From the NCBI RefSeq assembly GCF_028453695.1, contig NC_135779.1, positions 8,320,831 to 8,384,830 on the forward strand: a stretch of DNA of 64,000 nt, read 5' to 3'. Every line of letters starts with the position of its first letter. The stretch's first letter is position 1. The position numbers and the translations under genes are program-made. The notes below the pieces were generated by a model that ran no database searches, was not told the DNA's origin, and saw only the letters and a list, made by a program, of their open reading frames with translations. Below, in pieces: positions 38,600-50,257 of the stretch. The DNA comes from Augochlora pura (taxonomy: Eukaryota > Arthropoda > Insecta > Hymenoptera > Halictidae).

Positions 38600-41480
38600 A
38601 CGAATAGTTCAAGAATATTTTACGTCATTATTTTCTTTAGACAATTAAATCGTCAAATTACCTCATTCGGAGCAACTCTTTGAAAATTGAATAAAATTTA
38701 TGGAATCCTTTTGAGATATTACATTGATTAGTTCACGAGAAAATTTCTATTTTCAAATCTTCGTCATAAACACAACTAATTGTAATTGGTATATATAGAC
38801 CACTCTAACAATTCAATCTATTGCCTGATAAATTAGTCAGTCTAACGTTTTCTTAAAAATCCAATTCAGTTAAAAAAATGTCAATATTGAATGTTCAATT
38901 TTTTTAAAAATGACTCCGTTTCAAAGAAACTATTTGTATTTATACTTCTGAGTAATCTATGAGGGCGTCTCGGTAAAACATGATTTCAGGTCGCTTACCG
39001 GATAACGAAGCCGAACAAAAAAAGTCCCGTGAACGCAATAATATCGGAGGACGTTTATGTAAGTCATGACGGAGTCGTAGACGCGAATGAAAAAGATCAC
39101 AAGTTTGTCATGAGAGCGATTTTACATACCGTCGTCGAAGAAACTATGGGAAACGTTGAAGTCGTTCTTGCACCGACGAAAATAGAAATCGTCCATGGGA
39201 GGAAAAAAAACCAGTTACCGAGAACAGTTATCCCATGGAAATCTCGATGGCGGCGCTCATTTTCCGAGCAAACAAAAACCAGCGGAGCCTAAATTCGAGT
39301 GGAAGTGAAAGCATCGCGGCTGACTGCTTCTACCTTGTCGTGGACACAATAAAATCATAGTCGCGGCGAAGTATCGAGAATCGAAAACACGTTGAAACAG
39401 CAATGACAAAGTCCGAGCACCCAACGTTCTCAAACCATTATTGATGCTGTCTCATTATGCGCTACATGATAAAGCTAATACATTTACTCGATTATATGAG
39501 ATACAGTGGTTCACGTAATAGCTTAACTCTTTTTGAGATAGTACACTGGCTAGCTTATCGGACAAATTCTATTTTTAAATTTTCGTTATGACCGAACCAG
39601 TTGCAATTTGTGTAAAATTTATAAATGTCTGAATCAGTCAGTTTAACATTTTTAAAACAACTTTAAAAATAGACCAAATAATTTCAATTTCTCGGAGACA
39701 CGTATGGCCCGATTTCGATAAGGTCGTACGGTGCTGAAAGGTGTTCTTTCGCGAGCCGCTGCAACAACTCGCAACGCTGGCACACAGCAAAATTGACCGT
39801 ACTGGCTTGACAATGATGTATGATGCGGCCGAAGGAATAAATTCAGTTCGCGCGATAACGCGTATCGTCGCTCCCCGCGGTCCTAATCGTTGATGTAACA
39901 GCGTCTGGTGATCGATACCGATAAGCCATAAAAAAAGAGACGAGTCGCAATAAAGATCAAAGACACACGGTGGATCTGTGTACGCGCACGAGATTGAGAA
40001 CACAGATACCCCGTTGACGAAGGCGGTAAACTGAGAAAACCGTGTTCGCGGCGTTGAAGGAGGCGACGCTTGAAATCTTAACTGCGCAGCGCTCGAGCTA
40101 ATCGGATAATTCCTTCGAGAGCAGCGGTTTTATCCTTCGAGCGGACCGTGCGCTTCGCTTTTTACCTCGTCGTAATGGAACCGTAACGGATCCATTTCGT
40201 GGCACCTTAATGAATCGAACATCGCGGATCGATCTAACCTAGGATTCACGATCGATTGACCTTATCCTACTGAAAATATTAAACAAGCAACCGAACGAGA
40301 GGATCGCCGAGGCGCACGAGACCGCGCGCGACGCGGTTACAGAGATCAATCGCGATCCTTAACCGCGCCGGAACAAGTTCGGCCACCCGAAATTACCGGC
40401 ACGCGAGCGTGTTTATGTGTTTACGAACTCGAGGAACACGCCCCGTAATTTTCGTGACCCTTCGCGAATCGTTATACCCTATTCCTCCTCGTGGAGTCCG
40501 GAGACCTAAGGTTCGCTCATCGTGGTAATATCTATTCATCTGCAACTACCTGGAATCTTGGGAATAGGTTGGATAGCTGTTATCGTCTCGAAAAACAAGA
40601 GTTTTAAAACATGAGAGTATCGTGCTGAACATTTTGCCAATCTTCTGTGAAAGATGCCTCGATTAGTCAGTACCTAACGCTGTGCTTTATCTACTACTTA
40701 ATTAATAGTCTTCCAGGACCTTTACGCTTTTACCTAACCGCAGGAGCACCTCTTCGCTAGCCATTTACACGTCATTTCTCTAGATGTTTATACAATTTGC
40801 TACATATACTTATATATAATTAAACAATTGGTATACACTTGTTCAAATTTTTCCCATGAATGCACAAAATCCGCAGTCTAATTACAATTAATAAATTCAA
40901 CATATGATGCATGTTTAACGAATCTAAAAGGAAGACTACTTGTGTCATGCCAAGCCTTCCAGTTAGTGCAAATAAAATCGTGTCTGATCATCTTCAGTCG
41001 TCATGTAAGAAAGGTAGAAACATCGATGTTAGCCCTCGGACAATGGACAATTTCCAGAAGCTCGCGTTATCGCCGTTTACGTCCGTTATCAGTGCATTGC
41101 TCTATAAGAATAACATGGCTGAGTTTATATAGATTTTTCATTCGAGATACTTATTGAATTTATTTTCTCTAGAAGTGTCTCTAGAATCGAAACAATTTCA
41201 ACCGAAGAAATATAATATGGTTGATTTTGTTTGGCATGACGAAGGGTAGGTTTAACGTTGAACACCCTGTCGCGGTCCGAGGGCTAAGGAGACCGGTGAA
41301 CTTCTGTTCGATGAACAGTCACTGGGATGACGACTGTTTCCTGAGTTGGCCGGGCCGAATGCGTTTCCGAGAACGAATTAAGCGAGCTCGGATTCATTGT
41401 TTGTGATAGCGCGGGCGCGCGTGCCCACCCGCGTACAGATAGAAATGAGAATTGACAAATGTAAAACGATGTTACCGTTG
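38600..41480. other. last part of the giant intron
   Basis: Mixed composition. A right end of the ACTGCGGATTT element (CACAAAATCCGCAGTCTAAT) is at about 40864. No convincing coding exon of mitoguardin or any other gene is seen before the acceptor at 41490-41491. Confidence 0.4.
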
Positions 41481-41491
41481 AACGTCCGCAG

Positions 41492-44362
41492 GCTTGGAGG
41501 CGCTGGAAAAGGCACTCTACTGCTGGGAGGACGCCCTGACGGCGTTCAGCTCTTCGCTCAGCAATGACACGCTCGCATTACCATCGAAGGCGGACGCGGC
41601 GTTCACGCACGATGTCCAGGAGCTCCTTGACATGGGTTATCAAATCCAGACCCAGGCGGAACTGCTCTTTATCGACCAGGTAGGCGCAGGTTTTACCCGT
41701 CCGTTCGTTTTATTCACGTTTTCGTTTACCGAAGCGAATCTCCGTTACGAGCCAGAATTATTATATCGCTCTGGACCGTTTCGTTTTTCTCTCTGTTCAC
41801 GCAATCTTTCCTATTTTTCCCCCTTTTTTTTTTACCACCGCGAAGAAAGTTCGCTATCGACGATGATTTCGAGATAGACGCATAGAAAGTAGGTTGATCG
41901 TTAACGGTTTCGGTCTCGACCCAACCGAACCGAATTACATCCCGATCTCCCTGCTGCGGCATTGTTTTTCCTTTTCCTTGTTGCGAACCTTGCAGCCGCG
42001 CTCGCTGCTGCCATTCCGTTCCGCTGCGCTCATCAATTACATTTTCCACTGCAAGACCGAAAAGAATACGGGAATTAATCCAATTTAAATGATCACTGAC
42101 CGGCGCAATTAGCCGAATGAGTCACTTGACCTGACGCAAGGAGGACTCGCCGCATAGGAAGTTCACGGCACCACGGCCGCCATTGTTCGAATCTAAGCGC
42201 ACGAACGCAGTCACGCTAATCAAAGCTATGCAGACGGAAGGTTCCTGTTATCTAGAAATTGCTGTTATCCCATTCGGACACGGAAAATGCATAAATTCCG
42301 CACGTTTGATTATTCACTTCGTCATTATTTATTGCATGCGAAGGATAAAACCCATTGGTCTCGGGAAGGATACCAGATAAATCGTTGCAAAGATAGTAAA
42401 CTAAATGAGAAAGGGAAATACTGTGAAAGAAATTTATGCAAAACAAGAGATCCTATTAGATAATTCTAGATAATAGAAGTTATTACTTATTTTTTCCGCG
42501 GTTTATTAATCCTTCAGCTAGATAATCGATTTATTTTCACACGATTATCGGAAGAAAATCATCGTCATTCATCGTTATAATATTAGAATGAAAGTGAAAA
42601 AGTTCAAGAACATTGACAATTTTCATTTCGTTTCTCGCGAATCTCGCTGTAATAATCGGTCGGCCGACGTTAATTGCTTTCAAAATTGCTCCATAGCAGT
42701 CGGTGTTATTCCGCAACGACAGCGAGGAGACCCTGGACAGCCGCAAACCGTCTCACATCGGCAGCCGGATATCCGGAAAAGAAAAAGCGGATGCCGCGTC
42801 TTCGCCGGAGTCGTTCGAGTCCGCCCGGGATGGTGTAAGTTAGAGAACAGGATCACGATAATAAACTTTCGCTTCGACTCCGTTCTGTCGCAAATGAAAA
42901 ATCACCCCTTCTATTTTCCATACAAGGTGGCGGACTTGCGGGAGTTCGAGGAGTTCTCCGAGTTTTTCCCGCACATCGAGAAACAGAAGCTTTACCATAA
43001 CGCGCTGAGGCATCACGAGGACAAAACTATTCAATGCAGGTGAGAACAAGGATACTAAACCGATTGAATAAATTTTCCGTTACCGGACCACATGCGATCA
43101 TAGATTTTGTTTTTTTTTTTCGCAGGCGGCTGCACACGGAATTGGTGAAATGCGGCTCGGACGTCGAGTATTTAGCGAAATTGCACTGCTTGCGGCAAGC
43201 GTACACGAAATTGTTCACTATACCGACGGCGACGGTGTGGATCGCCGATATCGGCCGACAAGTGATTAGTGATTTGATCATGTATGCAGACAGGGTATAC
43301 ACAACACATATAATCTATTACCTATCCGTATAGACAAGCATTACACGAGCGACGGTCGGAATTTTAACAACTTCATTCCTGACGCCAGGATCCGAAGGAT
43401 TACTTGGTGCATTACGAACGGATGATGGACTTCTTGCAAGAGCCAAGCAACCACAGTATTATGGAGGAGGAGCTGGCGGGAAGGGGCGTGAAGTGCATGA
43501 ACTTCTACGACATCCTTATCGACTTTATCCTCCTAGATGCGTTCGAAGAAGTGGAGAAACCGCCGTCATCGATCAAAGCTATTTTACAGAACAGATGGAT
43601 ATCCGCCAGTTTCCGTGAAACTGTGAGTACTCCGAGCTGAACGTTTGTCCAAATTACTATTGCTGGACGTTTCTCCGAGTTAATATCGCTAGACTGCGGA
43701 TTTCATGCGTTTGTGACAAACATGACTAGACGCGGTTGAAAATAGTAAAAGGATTAAAAGCATTTAAGGATGACAATGAAATACAGTTGTCTTATTGGAT
43801 CCATTAACATTAAACCTACCAGACCGGTCAAAATGACCGGGTTCGCTTTTTTTTGTTATAATGTTGTTGAAATTATAGAGACTCTTCCATAGAAAATGTG
43901 GCAGTAGAAACAAATTTTTTCGATGACCTCTATTTCTTACAAACGTGGATACAATTTTTATGTTGCGTAAAAATCCGCAGTCTAATTCTTACGAGGTCTT
44001 TTTATCATCGGTGTTTATTTTCTTTTTCGCGTCGTTTGTTCTAGGCTATCGGTACTGCCGTTTGGTCCGTTCTCGTTGGCAAAAAACAAATGCTAAAGTA
44101 TGATAAAGGATTCTTGGCACACTTTTATTCCATATCCGAACAGATCTCCCCGGTGCTTGTCTGGGGATTTTTGGGTCCGGAGGGCAGTCTACGTTCCACC
44201 TGCCACTATTTCAGGGATCAGGTTGTTGAATTCCTCATAGACATATTTAACTTGTTCAAAGTAAGGTACACCTGCGTGGACAGCCTCGCCGAAGACATTC
44301 TCAGGGAAATGAAGGTGAGGGTCGAGAATATAAATCAAAGACTTTCGTTGGAAGGCTGTTAA
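41492..44362 (+). CDS. Miga: mitoguardin, six C-terminal exons
   Basis: Exons 41492-41679, 42697-42834, 42927-43039, 43126-43294, 43389-43622 and 44045-44362 join in consistent phases (0, 0, 2, 0, 0) and end in TAA. Conserved blocks of the family are clear: LEALEKALYCWEDAL, DVEYLAKLHCLRQAY, GRGVKCMNFYDILIDFILLDAFE, PPSSIKAILQNRWIS and HFYSISEQISPVLVWGFLGPEG, each alignable with human MIGA1 and MIGA2. The second exon ends in SPESFESARDG, a phospho-FFAT-like motif used by mitoguardins to bind ER protein VAP. The cytosolic C-terminal domain in the family binds lipid and supports mitochondrial fusion. Together with 2103-2588 this is a full gene apart from its uncertain first exon. Confidence 0.93.
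42811..42831 (+). other. phospho-FFAT-like motif in mitoguardin
   Basis: The codons read S-F-E-S-A-R-D, preceded by SPE and Ala/Asp/Glu-containing sequence. FFAT motifs have F/Y at position 2 and A/C at position 5. Ser at position 4 is the phosphorylatable variant, as in the SFFSATE motif of human MIGA2. It probably tethers mitochondria to ER VAP proteins after phosphorylation. Confidence 0.55.
43690..43984. mobile_element. TIR element with ACTGCGGATTT ends, 295 bases
   Basis: TAGACTGCGGATTT at 43690 and its exact inverse, AAATCCGCAGTCTA, at 43971-43984 form a 14-base perfect inverted repeat; TA at the tips could be the target site. It lies in the last mitoguardin intron. A fragment of another family (TTAACATTAAACCTACC then GGTCAAAATGACC, from 43804) lies inside it. 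At least eight partial copies of its ends are scattered through the giant intron. No transposase is present. Confidence 0.65.
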
Positions 44363-46450
44363 TGGAGCATAGGTGAATATATCATCGTCGTGAAGCAGTC
44401 AACTTACGCGAACAATTTATAATACCACTATTTACTGTTATACATGAAATTAATCGTCGACTCTGAAATTACCACAAATGCGATACGAGAATGCTGTCAG
44501 CTTCATTTTGTTGAAACGCCTGCAGATATTTCTTATTTGACAATGCTGTAAATAGGTCTATTATTTTTATAGTGATCCACACTATCGCTTCTTTTTGTGG
44601 TCCACCGAAGTATCTCCTTCACTTACGATAATTTAATTGAACTTCAGATAATTTAATTTAACTGACCCGCCTGACATGATATTACCCACAGTATTACTAA
44701 ATGTATATTTATGATATGCACACTTTGTTATTTCATAATAATAATAATAACTATTCGGTTTAGTTACGCTTGGATTTAAAAATTAATTTTTAATTTTTAG
44801 CTTCTTACATCGTTACAATTGAAGGAAATATTTAGGTAAATCACACTGTATGTAACACGGACATGATGTCCATTTGGAACGGTCGAAAAATAATTTAAGC
44901 ATAATTAATTATAATTTTATCTTTTTTATTTACCATACCTATTATTATTTATTGACCCGTTTGTATCTACGTATACATGCCCGAGTCTCGTAGTCCTTGT
45001 TACTGATAATTCGTGTACTACAAACGAGTTAATTAACAAATATTACCATACTTGTAATTATTCCCAATTGCATGTCTTGCATGTGTGACATTTGATTCTA
45101 CAATTTTAGTGCAAAGACACTCATGCAAAATGTTTAAATGTAATTGTTTTGCTATGAAATTCAATTTTTAATATATCGTTATTACTGGGGTATTAGACAA
45201 AAAGAATTTTATATAGGTGTATAAAATTGTGATTCTTAGCATTTAATAATTGCAGGTAATAAAGCTATTGTAGTTCCTTGTGTACCTTATAAGATAATAT
45301 TATTTTACGGTGTCGAGGCACTAATAATGACATATTTATTAACAATTATTTCTCTCTACTCATATCACTCATCTGAAATACTACTCTCAGAAGTATTTAA
45401 TTATTTCAGTTTACAGTCTATAATGATTACTATTCAGTCATCTTCAAACTACATACAAGATTTTTTTTCGTAGCCTTTTACATAAAATCATGATACATAT
45501 ACAGTTACCTGGACGAAAGTTGTACTATACATTGCCAAAGATAAAAACAACTTGACTAGTAAAGAACTGTGACCATTATGTGTGTATATTATATTTATAA
45601 TTCTTAGTTAACATTTTCCAAACTACGTTTTACCTCATTACAAACAATGTAAACATAATTTAAAAACATTCCACTTATGATCATTGTGTAACGTATAAGT
45701 TCCAGATTTTGTATATATGGGAATATATAATATAAAGATTTATCTTATGAAAACGAATCATTAATGCTCAATAAATCAACCACTAAAAATAATTAACCCA
45801 AATAATTATAAAACATAGATTTATATGAGCATTAACTTTATATGTTTTCATCTCAAGTACATTTTGTCGTTGAAGTGAATTTATTTGATTAATTATGTAG
45901 CTAAATGACAGAAAATGTAAGTTATTCAATTTATTACTAATTATCGATTTGTACGCAATTGCACTCTCTTATTTTATTGGACGATCGTTTCTAAGCGAAA
46001 CCTGAAAGCAGAACAATTCGGATTCGTTTTCGATTTATGCTAGTACATGTTGAAAGTCAGAGAGATGGAAAAACGTAACATGTATAAAACCATTTGAGTG
46101 TGCAATTTATAAATTTCTTACAAGAATAACTTTGTATTGCTTCTTAGTAATATATTCGATACGTTACGGTGTACAAATTGAAAAATTGTAATATGTTATT
46201 ATTTTATATTTATATGGTACGACGAAAAGAATTGTAACAAAATATAGTTGAGGAAAGTCATGTCCTGTAATAAAGACGGATATAAGAAACTCTTATAATG
46301 TTTTAATAAAAAAAAATTATTCCCTTCATTTTTAACACATATTCATGAAGATATGATGTTTACTTAATTGTTTCAAGCAATTGGCCCCTAATTATTCATA
46401 TTATTCGGGCATTTGTAAACTAAGTAATGCATAAATCTTAGCGCTTTGAA
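44363..46450. other. mitoguardin 3' UTR and intergenic AT-rich region
   Basis: No open frame of interest was found. AATAAA-type signals occur at several points (for example GTAATAAAG near 45258 and 46267), but none can be chosen as the polyadenylation site. Strongly AT-rich. Confidence 0.45.
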
Positions 46451-46459
46451 AATGGCGCC

Positions 46460-46604
46460 AATTTTATCTATCTCAAAATAACATCATTGGTGTAGTGGCA
46501 AAATGCCCAAACTGTTAATCAACATCGACTATTGATAAGTTTGTCTAATAGCTTCAAGGTTTTGCCACTACATACAGTGGCGTTATTTTCAGGTAGATAA
46601 AATC
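46460..46604. repeat. imperfect long inverted repeat (hairpin-forming) element
   Basis: The left arm, about 46460-46503, runs from AATTTTATCTATCTCAAAAT to GTGTAGTGGCAAAA. The right arm, about 46560-46604, is its inverse (TTTTGCCACTACAT to GGTAGATAAAAT). The arms span about 44 bases with a few mismatches around a 56-base loop. Part of it (TAGTGGCAAAATGCCCAAACT) reappears inverted at about 52323-52364. It could be a small foldback transposon. Confidence 0.55.
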
Positions 46605-46959
46605 TCCACAAACTCGTGGATAAGATTTATTACCAATTGAATTACTCGATGGTAGAAAAAGATAATAATTGAATTAGTATTTACAATGATGGCAAAAACT
46701 TTATTAACATGATTCATAAACGTAATCAATATGAAAAATTGTTAATAAAGTAGAAAACATTAACATAATGGTGCTATCTACGTTCAAACACTGAACCTTT
46801 AGAATTATCAACTTAACGTTACCATAGAAATAAATCTCCGCCCAAATCGTTTCTACATATAGATCAAACCTTCAAATCCAGTAGTTTGAATCACCGCTGA
46901 CTACCCCGAGGCAGTCAAGAATTCAGTGTTTTGTAAATTGAAAAAGACAAAGGATTAGG

Positions 46960-48665
46960 ATGATAAGCAATCGTGAATATGCTATAATACCTCCGCCGCC
47001 CTTGAAATTCACTTTAGATGAATGGCACCTTAACAATCGATTTAGGTTCGTACAGTATATTTAAAGAGAAATTAGAAACTAGTTCTTAAAATGCATTGTA
47101 TGTTCTGGCACAGTTTTAGTTCACCATTACAAATTATAATTCTGCTTGGTAATCTGTATTTCTATTAAAACCTTAACTCATTATAAACATTAAATTGTTT
47201 ATCGTGAATTCAATAGATACCGATGTTCCGAAGCTCAGCAAGAATTAGCCGATCGGCTTTTGACCGAGTCCAAACGCGTCTGCGAAGTAAGTACAGAAAA
47301 AGTGAAAGGTAATAAAGAAGAGACCGATCACAGACTGAAGGAGAAACTCGAAGATATTGAGTTTCGCAAGAGGGAACTCCTGCGTATAAGGAAAGACGTT
47401 CTTCTCGAAACTGATGCCCTGTTGATTTACAAAGAACGCATCATGAACGCCCTCTCTTCCGTGAGGAGGAACGCACTCGTTATTTGCGAGAAATGTCTTA
47501 TGTTTAGGTAGAATACATGTTGATAAAGAAAATTCATTCCAAAGGATAATATGGTAAAACTGTACTTTCTATTGCAGAGAGCATAGATTAGGAATCGATC
47601 TGGTTCACGATGACGTCGAGAAAGAGCTATTGAAAGAGTGCGAGGTTATCAAAGGAGTTGAAAATCTTCTGGTACGAACACTGGAACAAACCCAAGAGCA
47701 GATACGCCGACTCAAAGCGACCCTTTACTACATGGACCACGATCTTGAGGCTAAAGACAACAACTTGCGTGTTGATAAGCACAATCTGACCCTTAAAGAG
47801 ACAAGCTTGAATTTGAGCATTTATCATGGTACTTCGCGGCTTGACCCATCGTATGAATTTTTTCTTTTCGACTTCGTGTCTTTGTCATTATGTTCAAAAT
47901 TTCTCAATGTTCACTTTAATGTCAAAGGACGATCGAATTGAATGAGTGGGAGATGCAAACGAACGCGAACATTGTTAACGCTTCGAAGGAAGTAAATAGC
48001 GCCAGACCGATGCGTTGCTACATTGACACGATTATAAAACAAGCGGTCTACGACTTGAATCAGCAGAAGGATGCAACCGACAGTGCCTTCAAACGGCGCA
48101 TCGATGAAACGAAAGAAGCGAAAACGAAATTAGAACTACAGCACGCTGAGGTGGGTTCTTTCAGTTACATACTGTCACGAAAATTATAATGTAATCGAAT
48201 CCTGTTCGTTTGTATATGTATATAGATAATGAGGCAAGCAAATGAAATGACGCAGAACGTCACGCGTATTGAAAAGTCAATAGCAGAAAAAGAATGCTAT
48301 TTAGCTTTAGCGCATACGAGATTGGGGAACCGATGTCAACGGCCGGGGCTCGAACTTACACGAGATATGGTGGAAACTCAGCTTGTCAAAGAAGTATACG
48401 AGCTACGCGATGTCGTGTCGAAATTACAAGCAACTATGTTCGAGGTTAGCGTAATGAGCTAATTTTCAACTTTCCCGTGAAAAGAAAGACAGTTACTGCG
48501 ACGATACTTTATAATTAAATATTTCAGGCTCAAGCGTCACTTCGTTATCTACTGAAGACGCAAATTCAAATCGAGGAAGATATCAACATTAAAACCAATA
48601 CTTTAAAAATTGACCAGGTAGACTGTATGACCCTGCGCCTCAGTATGGATTATCATGTATATTAA
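46960..48665 (+). CDS. tektin-1-like axonemal protein
   Basis: Six exons: 46960-47045, 47217-47507, 47578-47850, 47928-48150, 48226-48444 and 48528-48665, giving 409 residues (human tektin-1 has 418). The order of conserved blocks is that of tektin: PPPPLKFTLDEWH near the start, YRCSEAQQELADRL, LIYKERI, REHRLGIDLVHDDVEKELLKE and, late in the protein, RPGLELTRD, a variant of the tektin nonapeptide RPNVELCRD. Nearly all of it should be coiled coil. Tektins are filament proteins inside doublet microtubules of cilia and flagella. In insects expression is expected in sperm flagella and perhaps chordotonal cilia. The third intron is only 77 bases; its donor TC|GTATGA was preferred to CATG|GTACTT because only it keeps the frame. 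Confidence 0.88.
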
Positions 48666-49316
48666 GTTCATTTTGACGAATTTTATATCATTTGTATTTT
48701 ATGAACTTGGTATATCCATAATAAAATTTTATAAATTTACAAATTACGACTACAAACTTAGGATTCATTACTGTCTTATTTTCTTAGGGCTGTAGATACT
48801 CTTACCATTTCGTATCATGCCTAACATTACTGATAGTTCATCATAACTGATCATTGCATACAATGTCTGCACGGATCCTATGTCTGCGGTATGATTTTTA
48901 TGCAATTGATACTTAACAACAGCATCGGTATTTCAGTTGTGACACAGAATCCATATGATAATTGAGCTATTCCAATCAAATATTCAGGTATTTTGTTATA
49001 GATGGCACTAGTGGTATTTTCTCATAATACTTTTCATAGCCTATTCGAATATTAAATAATATCTGAAAATGTTATAATCGTAAACATTAAAATGTACCAT
49101 ATCATGTTATAGAAATTAAAGAAACAAAATACATTAATGGTAATATATTTATAAGTTGCACAATATTGTTTACATTTTTACCAGCATTTTATACTTTAGA
49201 GTGGGGGCGACGTTTTGATCGTTGAGTTAGATTAGAGTTTCGAGTACATGCAGTGCATCACGATTGCGATACATATACAACAATTGACAGTACGTAATTA
49301 ACGAAGAACGTCAGTT
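48666..49316. other. tektin to peflin intergenic region
   Basis: AT-rich. CTGCGGTATGATTTTTATGC at about 48885 resembles one end of the ACTGCGGATTT element. No coding sequence; the peflin promoter should lie here. Confidence 0.4.
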
Positions 49317-50257
49317 ATGGCATATCCGGTAATTAATTTTTGTACACTGCAATTAACGATAAAGTACACTTATTTTCTATGAATAGAGAAAATTGTTATT
49401 CTATTGTGTTTCATAAATTCAATACATCATATAGTTTTAATGATCGTATACGAAGAAACAAGTCTTCTACATTAACAATTTATTTATTACTTCGTTTGTA
49501 AGCTATTTGTGATTAATTATTTAGTCAGCTATGTATGGAGCGACTGATCCTGAAACACAAGTGAGTCCACAAGTACAACAATGGTTTGCAGCTGTTGATA
49601 GAGACAACAGTGGAAGGATTACTGCATCAGAATTAAAATGTGCACTAGCAAATGGTCAAGGAGGTACATTTTCAGATACTGCTTGTAGACTAATGATCGG
49701 TGAGTTATTAATTCATTATTATATATTCTAAATTAACAATATCACAAAAAGGTATATATACTTTTAATGACTGCATTATTTTTACAGGCATGTTTGATAA
49801 AGAGAAAAATGGCACTATAGACTTACTTGAATTTCAAGCTCTTTACAACTATATCAATGCTTGGCTAGGTGTTTTTCGTGGCTTTGATCATGACAATTCT
49901 GGGAATATACAAGAAAATGAGTTAAATGCAGCTCTCACACAAATGGGCTATCGACTCAGTCCAGACTTTACTTCATTTCTCATAAAAAAAAGTGATCCTA
50001 CTGGTCACTCTTCCATCACTGTAGATCAGTTTATTGTACTATGTGTTCAAATCCAAAGGTTCACAGGTAAGTAACTCATTAGATATATTAGATATATTTA
50101 AACCTATGGAAACTATATTCAATTAAAACATTCGTAATAATAATCTTCATTTTGTTTTGTTCTAGATGCCTTTAGAGTTAGAGACTCTGATCAAGCAGGG
50201 ACAATTTCTATTGCATTTGAAGATTTTTTGAGTGTTGCACTCAGTTGCAGTATATAA
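49317..50257 (+). CDS. peflin-like penta-EF-hand calcium-binding protein
   Basis: Four exons: 49317-49328 (only MAYP), 49525-49699, 49788-50066 and 50166-50257, 185 residues. EF-hand loops are visible: DRDNSGRITASE (first), DKEKNGTIDLLE (second), DHDNSGNIQENE (third), then two degenerate hands ending in FEDFLSVALS. FDHDNSGNI followed by MGYRLSPDFTSFL, and MFDKEKNGTID, match peflin better than ALG-2 or sorcin. Human peflin forms a Ca-sensitive heterodimer with ALG-2 at ER exit sites; partner binding here is inferred. The long Gly/Pro-rich N-terminal region of vertebrate peflin is reduced to a few residues. The start codon is fixed by the 12-base exon, which keeps phase 0 into 49525; an alternative start is the ATG at 49531. 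Confidence 0.82.

Larger units (their letters stand above)
2589..41491 (+). other. giant mitoguardin intron (about 38.9 kb) hosting an antisense gene
   Basis: The donor GTAAGT at 2589 and acceptor CCGCAG ending at 41491 join exons in phase 1 and restore a conserved stretch (GVLG|LEALEKALYCWEDAL). All other mitoguardin introns in the window are between about 90 and 1020 bases, so this one is exceptional. It contains the complete Unzipped-like gene on the minus strand, many small DNA transposons and several GC-rich islands. Most of the remaining sequence shows nothing that can be named. Open frames in the GC-rich islands (for example near 9.5-10, 17.7-20.3 and 26.8-27.4 kb) occur in several overlapping frames on both strands with low-complexity composition and are not supported as genes. 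Confidence 0.75.

Noticed and set aside
42182..42202. GTTCGAATCTA as a tRNA B box
   Set aside because: No matching A box or cloverleaf stems around it.
47829..47943. Tektin exon 3 ending at CATG|GTACTT
   Set aside because: That donor gives phase 1, which meets a stop codon after the acceptor at 47927; the donor TC|GTATGA at 47851 keeps the frame.
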